49,922 bases of DNA from Terrisporobacter petrolearius (GTDB lineage Bacteria; Bacillota; Clostridia; Peptostreptococcales; Peptostreptococcaceae): contig NZ_JAHZMO010000024.1 in the NCBI RefSeq assembly GCF_020748185.1, positions 1 through 49,922 of the forward strand. The letters are read 5' to 3'. Within the stretch, counting starts at the first letter, position 1, and each line of letters starts with the position of its first letter. Under the pieces are notes generated by a model. That model searched no databases. It worked only from the letters and a program-made list of their open reading frames with translations, and had not been told where the DNA came from. Made by a program: the position numbers and the translations under genes. This document shows positions 42,958 through 49,922 of this stretch, in pieces.

Positions 42958-43140
42958 ACGAAGTTCACCCTGGAATTTTTATTTACGTTTTCTACAGGAA
43001 CTTTCTGCTTCCCTACATAGGTCGATACTTCTAGAGTTAGTCCTGGTTTCTCAAGATCACCTTCCAAAATTTCACCTACATTATCTATACAAAGAAATAC
43101 TTTTACATCTTGCAATTTGTTGTGTAAATCTATTTTATTA
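42958..43140 (-). pseudogene. Chimeric remnant carrying an M14 peptidase fragment
   Basis: On the minus strand one open frame reads DFNKIDLHNKLQDVKVFLCI, DNVGEILEGD, then EKPGLTLEVSTYVGKQKVPV and ENVNKNSRVNF to a TGA. The second half equals the catalytic-Glu region of the intact M14 gene (36869-36931 against 42987-43048, about three mismatches in 62). The first half is unrelated. There is no start codon. Confidence 0.55.
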
Positions 43141-43162
43141 AAATCCTGTATTATTTAAAAAT

Positions 43163-43188
43163 AAAATCTGTGTATATGTACAGATTTT
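43163..43188. terminator. Small hairpin upstream of the chemoreceptor gene
   Basis: Stem aaaatctgt with acagatttt around gtatatgt, followed by gttgtttatg. Could end minus-strand or plus-strand transcripts. Confidence 0.5.
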
Positions 43189-43259
43189 GTTGTTTATGTC
43201 GTAAATAAAAGATAAGTAATATTAAAAATATTGTGTATGAAAATCAGAGGAGAATCAGA

Positions 43260-44996
43260 ATGAAAAGTATAAAAATTAAAATTATTTCTAGTGTATTAAT
43301 AATGTTTATTCTTTCCTTATTATTGGTGGTAGGAATGGGAATTAGAAAAAGTTCATCAACGATTGAGCAAGTTATAGGATATGAATATACTGAGAAAATA
43401 CAAGGTAGCAACAATATGTTACAGTTATACTTAAAAGAACAATTTGGATCTATAAAAAATAACAATGGTGAGCTAGTTGATGTTAATGGTAAATCAATAG
43501 AAGATAGTAATGATTATATTGATAAATTTTCTGAAAGCATGAATTTAGTTGCAACAGTTTTTGCTAAAAAAGATGATACATATACGAGAATACTATCAAC
43601 TGTAAAAGATGAACAAGGTAAAAGAGCTGTTGGAACAACTTTAGATGCATCAGGAGAAGCATACAAAGCATTATCAAAAGGTGAATCTTATTTTGGAGAA
43701 GCAGAGATACAAGGTAAGAAATATTTAACAGGTTATGTGCCAATGCATGATGATAGCAACAATATAATAGGTGCATATTTTTGTGGAGTTCCTATAGATA
43801 CTGTAGATGGACTGATAAATGATGGTAATAAAAAAACAATCATAGGAGTAGTAAGTGTAGCGCTACTAGTGTTAATCTTTGTAGCTGGTTTAATCTATAT
43901 TATTGCTAGTTCAATAACTAAACCAATAAAAAAAATAACTGAAGTAGCTCATGATATATCACAAGGAAATTTTGATGTTGATTTAAATATTGATTCAAAT
44001 GATGAGGCTGGACAACTGGCGGAGGCTTTCAATGAAACAATTTCTCAACTTAATAAGTATCAAGATTATATAGATGAAATATCTATATCTTTAGAAAAAA
44101 TAGCTAGTGGTAATCTAGATATACAACTTGAAAAAGAATATGTAGGTCAATTTAAAAAATTAGAAACCAATATAAATGATTTAATATACGGGCTAAACTT
44201 TATGGTGTCTCAAATTTCATCAACTTCAGATCAAGTTGCTATAGGTTCACAGCAAGTATCTGCTGGAGCACAAGAACTTGCTCAAGGAGCTACAGAACAA
44301 GCAAGTTCCGTTCAAGAACTAGCATCAACGGTAAATGAAATTTCAAATCAAATAAATGAAACAGCTCAATATGCACAAAGAGCACAAGAAGTTTCCAGGG
44401 AAGCAACTTTAGCTACAACTAAAGGACATGAACAAATGAATCAAATGATTGCAGCTATGAATGACATAAGTAACGCTTCAAATGAAATTAGTAAAATAAT
44501 AAAAAATATTGATGATATAGCTTTTCAAACAAATATATTAGCTTTAAATGCAGCAGTTGAAGCGGCAAGGGCAGGAGAAGCCGGTAAAGGATTTGCAGTT
44601 GTTGCAGATGAAGTTCGTAATCTAGCAGGTAAATCTGCAGAGAGTGCAAAAAATACTGCGATATTAATTGAAACTGCTCTTAATTCAGTAGAAAATGGAA
44701 GAAATATTGTGGATGAAACGGCAAGATCCTTAGAACTAGTTGTAAATAGCTCTAATCAAACTGCTCAAGTGATACAAAATATTGCAGATGCAAATAACCA
44801 GCAAGCAGTAGCTATAACCCAGGTAAACATAGGTGTTGAGCAGATATCAGACGTAGTACAAAACAATAGTGCAACAGCAGAAGAAAGTGCTGCATCAAGT
44901 GAAGAATTATCAGCACAAGCTCAAATACTAAAAGATACAATTAGTAATTTTAAAATGAAAGAAGGAGACTATAAATCAGTTTGTTCTTTAGATTAG
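43260..44996 (+). CDS. Methyl-accepting chemotaxis protein
   Basis: 578 residues. TM1 is at about 7-26, then an extracellular single-Cache sensing domain (about 35-195, [37 protein letters not shown]), TM2 (about 200-222), a HAMP domain ([20 protein letters not shown]), a second HAMP-like segment, and a long coiled-coil signalling domain with the conserved tip [32 protein letters not shown] fixes the ATG at 43260; a GTG nine codons upstream has no site. It is an orphan receptor; ligands of sCache domains are usually small organic acids or amino acids. Confidence 0.93.
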   Translation: MKSIKIKIISSVLIMFILSLLLVVGMGIRKSSSTIEQVIGYEYTEKIQGSNNMLQLYLKEQFGSIKNNNGELVDVNGKSIEDSNDYIDKFSESMNLVATVFAKKDDTYTRILSTVKDEQGKRAVGTTLDASGEAYKALSKGESYFGEAEIQGKKYLTGYVPMHDDSNNIIGAYFCGVPIDTVDGLINDGNKKTIIGVVSVALLVLIFVAGLIYIIASSITKPIKKITEVAHDISQGNFDVDLNIDSNDEAGQLAEAFNETISQLNKYQDYIDEISISLEKIASGNLDIQLEKEYVGQFKKLETNINDLIYGLNFMVSQISSTSDQVAIGSQQVSAGAQELAQGATEQASSVQELASTVNEISNQINETAQYAQRAQEVSREATLATTKGHEQMNQMIAAMNDISNASNEISKIIKNIDDIAFQTNILALNAAVEAARAGEAGKGFAVVADEVRNLAGKSAESAKNTAILIETALNSVENGRNIVDETARSLELVVNSSNQTAQVIQNIADANNQQAVAITQVNIGVEQISDVVQNNSATAEESAASSEELSAQAQILKDTISNFKMKEGDYKSVCSLD

Positions 44997-45395
44997 TTTA
45001 GGATATTTAATAAAAAATTAATTCTTTTATTAATATACTCATGAAAAATACTCCTTTACGGCATGACTTTTTCATAATCAACCTCAATATTATTTAACTT
45101 AATAAAGTTAAGAAGCTGCACATTTTTGAAGTACTCCCTTTAAAGTCGACCGTTTATATAAAATATTTGGAGTATTTATTTTAAAAACCACAGTATTTAA
45201 AAATTAAGCTATCTGTGGTACTTTCAGATTTAACAACTTAAACATATAATTGTTATTAGAAAAATAAATTTACCACAAAATACAAGTGATTAGAAATTCT
45301 TAGCTTGATTAAAGCTAAATGATGGTGGGAAAAAATAAAATATGTGAATTTTATCTTATGTATTATACATGAGGTATATTGAGGAGTTGTTAATT
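44997..45395. other. Structured leader region upstream of the D-Ala-D-Ala ligase gene
   Basis: No intact gene. It contains paired elements: aatactcc (45048-45055) and aagtactcc (45129-45137) can each pair with ggagtattt (45169-45177), a mutually exclusive choice. A ccacag/ctgtgg stem (45188-45218) and an agctt/aagct stem near 45303-45320 follow. No T-box or known riboswitch motif is seen. On the minus strand, LLNFIKLNNIEVDYEKVMP is readable, possibly a lost gene. Confidence 0.35.
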
Positions 45396-46304
45396 ATGAA
45401 GAAAAAAGTTGCTGTTTTAATGGGTGGAATTTCTACAGAAAGAGAAGTTTCTTTAAATTCAGGAAGATCTGTTCTTAATGCTTTAGATAGAGAGAAATAT
45501 GAAGTACATGAAATAATCTTAAATAATAAAATGGATGTTATAAATAAAATGCCAGAAGGTATCGAGTTTGCATTTTTAATGTTACATGGTAAATACGGTG
45601 AAGATGGTACTATACAAGCAATATTAGAATCTATGGATATTCCTTATTCTGGATGTGGACCTTTAACTTCTGCCATGTGCATGGACAAGAACATTACTAA
45701 AAAAATGTTAAGGGATTCAGGTATTGCGACTGCAGACTGGACTATAGCAAAATCAATAGATGATATAGACTATGACAAAATAGAAAAAATGGGTTATCCA
45801 GTTTTTATAAAACCAAATAGTGGTGGTTCTTCTGTTGCTACTTTCAAAGTAGAAAAAAAAGAAGATGTTGAAGCTGCTGTAAAAGCTGGTTTAGAAGTAG
45901 ATACCGTAGTAATGATAGAACAGTATCTACCAGGTGATGAATACACTTCTTTCGTTTTAGATGGTGAAATTTATCCAACAATAAAAATATCAAGTACTAC
46001 AGGTTTCTTTGACTATGAAGCAAAATATTCAACTGGTGCTAATGCAGCAAAAGAAGAAATAGTTTATTTAGATGATGAATTACAAGAACAAATTGATAAA
46101 GCATCTGAAACAGTTTGGGATATATTCTACTGTAGAGCTTATGTAAGAGTAGATTTTATATTATCTAACGGGAAATTTTATGTTCTTGAACTAAACACAC
46201 TTCCCGGAATGACACCAACAAGTTTAATCCCAAGAAGTGCTAATGCTAAAGGCTTATCTTACAGTCAATTAGTAGACAAAATAATGGAGACATCAATAAA
46301 ATAA
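45396..46304 (+). CDS. ddl: D-alanine--D-alanine ligase
   Basis: 302 residues, full length for Ddl. ATP-grasp enzyme joining two D-Ala for peptidoglycan. Motifs: VAVLMGGISTEREVSLNSGR at the N-terminus, LHGKYGEDGTIQAILESMDI, PYSGCGPLTSAMCMDKNITK, the ATP loop KPNSGGSSVATFKV, VMIEQYLPGDEYTSFVLDGE, ending in DFILSNGKFYVLELNTLPGM TPTSLIP. The Tyr in the omega region (FDYEAKYSTG) favours D-Ala over D-lactate. GAGGAGTTGTTAATT places the start at 45396; a frame extension to 45369 has no site. A MocR-type regulator follows after 67 bases. Confidence 0.93.
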   Translation: MKKKVAVLMGGISTEREVSLNSGRSVLNALDREKYEVHEIILNNKMDVINKMPEGIEFAFLMLHGKYGEDGTIQAILESMDIPYSGCGPLTSAMCMDKNITKKMLRDSGIATADWTIAKSIDDIDYDKIEKMGYPVFIKPNSGGSSVATFKVEKKEDVEAAVKAGLEVDTVVMIEQYLPGDEYTSFVLDGEIYPTIKISSTTGFFDYEAKYSTGANAAKEEIVYLDDELQEQIDKASETVWDIFYCRAYVRVDFILSNGKFYVLELNTLPGMTPTSLIPRSANAKGLSYSQLVDKIMETSIK

Positions 46305-46371
46305 TAACCTAGACTAAAATAAGTTTATTTAATATAATTAATTTATATAAATAAAGCTTAGAGGTGATAAT

Positions 46372-47826
46372 TTGTTATTCTCCGATTTAACAATTAATGA
46401 AAATGAACCAATATATATTCAGATAAAAAAATATTTGGAAGAAATGATTTCAAAAGGACTTCTTCCTCACAATTCTAAGCTGCCTTCCACAAGGGAGCTT
46501 AGTTTACTTTTAAATGTGAGCAGAAACTCTATTGTATTAGCTTATGAAGAGTTAAAGTCTGATGGTATTATTTATTCTATTTCTGGAAAAGGAACTTTTG
46601 TAAATAGTGATAATAATATTAGCAATAGTCATTGGAATATCAATTACAAAAACTTTGAAAATGATTATATGAAAATAGCAAATAACATGGATATTATAAA
46701 AAGTGAAATAAGATGGAAATCTGGTCAAATTTCTTTCAAAAGTATATCTCCTGATGGAGATTTATTTGATATGGAAGAATTAAAAAAATCTTTTTTAAAT
46801 AGATTTAATTTAGAAGGTCATAAGTTGTTAAACTATGGATATGCCCAAGGATACAAACCATTAATCGATTATTTACATGGGTATATGAACAAAAAGGGTG
46901 TAAACACTATAAATAAAGACATTCTAATAGTCAACGGTTTTACAGAAGGATTAGATCTTATAATATCAACACTAACTAATAAAGGTGATTATATACTTTG
47001 TGAAAATCCTACCCATAATACCTCTATTAAAATAATGAGATCTTATGGTCTTAATATTATACCAATAAATATGGATGAAAATGGTCTTGATTTTAAAGAC
47101 TTAGATACGAAGTTAAAAAAATATAAAAGCAAAATAAAATTTTCTTATATTACTCCTTCTTATCATAATCCTACAGGTATGGTTATGTCTCCAGAAAATA
47201 GATATAAGTTTTATAATTTAATGAAAAAAAATAATATACCAATTATTGAAGATGGCTTCAACGAAGAACTTCTTTATTCTTCTTCTCATATATTTCCTAT
47301 TTGTTCTTTAGATAACAATAGTAATGGTGTCATCTATATTGGAAGCTTTTCTAAAATATTGTTTCCAGGACTAAGAATAGGATGGATTTTATGTGATAAA
47401 AATTTAATAAATAGATTAGAAAGTGTAAAAAGATGCACTAATATTCATGTTTCTTTCTTAGATCAAGGCATCTTATATGACTATTTACAAAATGGAGCTT
47501 TTGAAAAATATATAAAAAAGACTAGAAAGTTTTATGGAGATAAATTTAACTTTGCCAAACAGTGTGTTGAAAAATATATAGAATGTGATTATATATTAGG
47601 TGATGGAGGGCTTCATTTGTTTCTAGTTTTTAAAAATTTAAATACTAGAAAACTTCTTCATGAGTGCTATAAAAAAGATGTAATCTTTATGCCAGGTGAC
47701 TTATTTTATATTGATGATAAAGGTAAAAATACCCTTAGGTTAGGTTTATCTCGATTATATGATGATGATATAGAAAAGGGAGTTAGAATTATAGGTGAAA
47801 CTATAAAAGAATTAGACCATAAATAA
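46372..47826 (+). CDS. MocR-type regulator (GntR winged helix fused to aminotransferase fold)
   Basis: 484 residues. Residues 1-75 are a GntR-type winged helix (IYIQIKKYLEEMISKGLLPH, LPSTRELSLLLNVSRNSIVL). The rest is a fold-type I PLP domain (VNGFTEGLDLIISTLTNKGD, SYITPSYHNPTGMVMSPENR, and the PLP lysine in GSFSKILFPGLRIGW). These proteins sense PLP, amino acids or GABA and control adjacent genes. The TTG start has GAGGTGATAA. It lies between ddl and aspartate 4-decarboxylase; the latter, another PLP enzyme that yields alanine, is a plausible target. Confidence 0.88.
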   Translation: MLFSDLTINENEPIYIQIKKYLEEMISKGLLPHNSKLPSTRELSLLLNVSRNSIVLAYEELKSDGIIYSISGKGTFVNSDNNISNSHWNINYKNFENDYMKIANNMDIIKSEIRWKSGQISFKSISPDGDLFDMEELKKSFLNRFNLEGHKLLNYGYAQGYKPLIDYLHGYMNKKGVNTINKDILIVNGFTEGLDLIISTLTNKGDYILCENPTHNTSIKIMRSYGLNIIPINMDENGLDFKDLDTKLKKYKSKIKFSYITPSYHNPTGMVMSPENRYKFYNLMKKNNIPIIEDGFNEELLYSSSHIFPICSLDNNSNGVIYIGSFSKILFPGLRIGWILCDKNLINRLESVKRCTNIHVSFLDQGILYDYLQNGAFEKYIKKTRKFYGDKFNFAKQCVEKYIECDYILGDGGLHLFLVFKNLNTRKLLHECYKKDVIFMPGDLFYIDDKGKNTLRLGLSRLYDDDIEKGVRIIGETIKELDHK

Positions 47827-47840
47827 ATTATAATTTCATT

Positions 47841-47885
47841 ACATAAAAAACGCGTAAACTTAATAGCTTGCGCATTTTTTTATGT
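47841..47885 (+). terminator. Terminator after the MocR-type gene
   Basis: Imperfect stem acataaaaaacgcg with cgcattttttatgt, 15 bases past the stop. The rest of 47827-48129 is AT-rich promoter sequence for the next gene, with no coding signal. Confidence 0.65.
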
Positions 47886-48129
47886 AAGTGACCTAATAAT
47901 AAATGTGCTCATTATAATAAACAACCTTCCACTTTACAATAAGTTTGTATTTTTCAAATATATCTTTTTATATTAAAGACTTCCAAGCAATATACCTTAT
48001 ATGTTATAATTAATTTGAATATTTAACCTTACTTATTAAATCGAACTTAAGATAAGTAGATTTTAAATATTAATGACATAATATAAATGACAAAACTTTT
48101 TATAAATATACATAGGGAGGAATCTTTTA

Positions 48130-49758
48130 ATGACGGGTATAAATCTTAATAGACAAGAATTAGAAAATATATATGGTCAAATAAGTCCTTTTGAGTTCAA
48201 AAATAAACTTATAGAACTTGCTACCATATCAAATAGGAAAAGTACTAGAACTTTACTTGATGCTGGCCGCGGAAATCCAAACTGGGTTGCTGCTACACCT
48301 AGAGAAGCATTTTTTACTTTTGGTCATTTTGCCGTAACAGAAAGTAGACATTCTTGGGATAATGGTGATTTAACTGGAATACCTAAAAAAACAGGGGTAT
48401 ATGATCGTTTTTGTAAATTTGTTGAAGAAAATACTTCTATGCCAGGCATAAATACTTTAAAAGAAATTATAGATTATGGTATTAATGATTTAAAATTTGA
48501 TGCTGACAATTTTTTACATGAACTAACTGATGCAATAATTGGGGATAACTATCCTTTTCCTGATAGAATGCTTGTTCATATAGAAAAAATAGTCAAAGAA
48601 TATTTAAAATCAGAAATGAAATATAACTTAGAAAAAGGTGGAGACTTTAATGTATTTGCTGTGGAAGGCGCCACTGCTGCCATGTGTTATATATTTGATT
48701 CATTAATAGCAAATAACTTACTTCTTAAAGGAGATAAAATTGCCATAATGACTCCAGTATTTACACCTTACTTAGAGATTCCTCATCTTCCAAGATACGA
48801 GTTTGAGGTTGTATATATAAACTCTGATGAAGTTGATGAAAAAGGTGAACACACTTGGCAATGTTCACAAAAAGAATTGGATAAACTAGCAGATTCAGAT
48901 ATAAAAGCATTGTTTGTAGTTAATCCAAGTAATCCACCTTCAGTATCCATATGTGATAAATCCATATCAAAAATAGTAGATATAGTTAATAATCATAATC
49001 CTAATTTAATGATTATTTCTGATGATGTTTATGGCACTTTTGTGCCAGGCTTCAGATCTTTAATGGCAGATTTACCATACAATACTATAGGAACTTACTC
49101 TTATTCAAAATACTTTGGTGTAACAGGTTGGAGACTTGGTACTATTGCTTTACATGAAGAAAATGTATTTGATAAATTAATAAAACAATTACCTTATTCT
49201 ATAAGAAAGAGAACAAATAAAAGATACTCTGATATGAACCCAATACCAGAAGATGTACCTTTTATAGATAGAATAGTTGCTGATAGTAGGCAAGTTGCTC
49301 TAAATCATACTGCTGGTCTTTCTACTCCTCAGCAAGTTCAAATGGCCTTCTTCTCTGCATTCACTCTTATAGATAGAAAAAATGATTACAAGAAAAAGAC
49401 TATGGATATATGTATCAGACGTAAGAAATTGTTATTTAATTCTTTAGGTTTAGAATTAAATAATGATCCAAATGATGCTTGTTACTATACTGAGTTTGAC
49501 TTATTACAATGGGCTGAAAAAAATCACGGTATAGAATTTGCAAAATATTTAAAATCAAACTTCAAACCTGTAGATATATTATTTGATTTAGCCCAAGACT
49601 CATCAATTGTTTTACTTGGTGGTGGTGGATTTGCCGGACCTGAGTGGTCAATAAGAATTTCACTTGCTAACCTATATGATGAAGCATATGCTACTATTGG
49701 TATAGCTTTAAGAAGAATACTTGATGACTATGTAACTAAGTGGAAAAAAACTTTATAA
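48130..49758 (+). CDS. aspD: Bifunctional aspartate aminotransferase / aspartate 4-decarboxylase
   Basis: 542 residues, the long form typical of aspartate beta-decarboxylase. It decarboxylates L-aspartate to L-alanine and CO2 with PLP and has some transaminase activity. Motifs: LDAGRGNPNWVAATPREAFF (N-terminal extension), FAVEGATAAMCYIFDSLIAN, VVNPSNPPSVSICDKSISKI, the PLP lysine in SYSKYFGVTGWRLGTIAL, and the C-terminal GGGGFAGPEWSIRISLANLY with the substrate Arg. GGGAGGAATCTTTTA precedes the ATG. In anaerobes, decarboxylation with aspartate/alanine exchange can generate proton-motive force; no exchanger is in this window. The alanine produced could also feed the D-Ala ligase upstream. Confidence 0.93.
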   Translation: MTGINLNRQELENIYGQISPFEFKNKLIELATISNRKSTRTLLDAGRGNPNWVAATPREAFFTFGHFAVTESRHSWDNGDLTGIPKKTGVYDRFCKFVEENTSMPGINTLKEIIDYGINDLKFDADNFLHELTDAIIGDNYPFPDRMLVHIEKIVKEYLKSEMKYNLEKGGDFNVFAVEGATAAMCYIFDSLIANNLLLKGDKIAIMTPVFTPYLEIPHLPRYEFEVVYINSDEVDEKGEHTWQCSQKELDKLADSDIKALFVVNPSNPPSVSICDKSISKIVDIVNNHNPNLMIISDDVYGTFVPGFRSLMADLPYNTIGTYSYSKYFGVTGWRLGTIALHEENVFDKLIKQLPYSIRKRTNKRYSDMNPIPEDVPFIDRIVADSRQVALNHTAGLSTPQQVQMAFFSAFTLIDRKNDYKKKTMDICIRRKKLLFNSLGLELNNDPNDACYYTEFDLLQWAEKNHGIEFAKYLKSNFKPVDILFDLAQDSSIVLLGGGGFAGPEWSIRISLANLYDEAYATIGIALRRILDDYVTKWKKTL

Positions 49759-49762
49759 GTTT

Positions 49763-49788
49763 ATAGGTAGCTAAATATAGCTACCTAT
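49763..49788 (+). terminator. Terminator of aspD
   Basis: Perfect stem ataggtagct with agctacctat around aaatat, followed by ttttt, directly after the stop. Confidence 0.85.
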
Positions 49789-49842
49789 TTTTATATGAGA
49801 CTGTGAAGTTTTTTCTGTAAATAGCTTTCTATGATAAGTTTA

Positions 49843-49881
49843 TTAAGGCATGGATATGAAAATTATGTATCCATGCCTTAA
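49843..49881. terminator. Second hairpin near the window end
   Basis: Perfect 14-base arms ttaaggcatggata and tatccatgccttaa with an 11-base loop. Probably the terminator of a minus-strand gene beyond the window. Confidence 0.6.
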
Positions 49882-49908
49882 TTTGAATGTAATTCCAATT
49901 TAATTGCA

Positions 49909-49922
49909 TGTCAAGTACACCT
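49909..49922. repeat. Possible left end of an IS3-like element
   Basis: The last 14 bases, tgtcaagtacacct, share TGTCAAGTA with the reverse complement of the IS end at 147-165. The match is short and the element itself is outside the window. Confidence 0.35.

Noticed and set aside
42902..43141. A 79-codon plus-strand frame before the chemoreceptor
   Set aside because: It is antisense to the M14 fragment and the HD hydrolase remnant.

Overview
The window is AT-rich, with Shine-Dalgarno sites of the AGGAGG type, frequent TTG and GTG starts, and clostridial families throughout: a secreted family often mislabelled acetylglutamate kinase, DUF2935, an NhaC-type antiporter, aspartate 4-decarboxylase, candidate spore-coat proteins and a Bce-type resistance module. 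It is a chromosomal segment of an anaerobic spore-forming Clostridia member (Clostridium sensu lato or Peptostreptococcaceae). The species cannot be fixed from sequence alone. Both ends look IS3-like: a transposase tail and terminal repeat at the left edge, and a similar terminal motif in the last 14 bases.

Layout. 0-5 kb, mostly minus strand: an LRR protein, a broken DUF4184 gene, a DUF975 membrane protein, and a MerR regulator followed by a MATE efflux pump. 5-10 kb: two secreted proteins on plus, DUF2935 split by a frameshift, and a PQQ-type sugar dehydrogenase. 10-17 kb: small regulators, DUF4180, and a compact cassette of a Ser-rich 56-residue protein, a eukaryotic-like protein kinase and an unknown protein. 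The kinase and the unknown protein have AUA where the start codon should be. An Imm-5-like protein and a MarR/cyclase pair follow. 17-20 kb: a repetitive Cys/Asp/His/Lys-rich protein, a broken TetR gene, an AraC-GyrI regulator and a SagB-type oxidoreductase. 20-25 kb: a Bce-type ABC transporter and two-component system (ATPase, permease, response regulator, kinase). 25-33 kb: a B12-binding radical SAM protein, an NhaC antiporter, a UroD/MtaA-like methyltransferase, a holin-like protein and two CNNM/CBS membrane proteins. 33-36 kb: a Tyr/Pro-rich cupin, a GyrI-like protein, a serine hydrolase broken by a 17-bp tandem duplication, and a decayed IS110 element. 36.8-43 kb is a field of gene remains (YcxB-like, XRE, lipoprotein, HD hydrolase, M14 fragment) between intact M14 peptidase, GNAT, LUD and membrane genes. 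43-50 kb, plus strand: a chemoreceptor, D-Ala-D-Ala ligase, a MocR-type regulator and aspartate 4-decarboxylase.

Two families of near-identical intergenic hairpins, usable as terminators in both directions, recur through the window. One copy of the first family forms the last codons of the SagB gene. The strongest candidate for an undescribed system is the Ser-rich protein/kinase/unknown cassette at 11.57-13.15 kb. Several frameshifts fall at short homopolymers, so real decay and assembly error must be separated before any is treated as biology. All calls are from reading the sequence; no database search was run.
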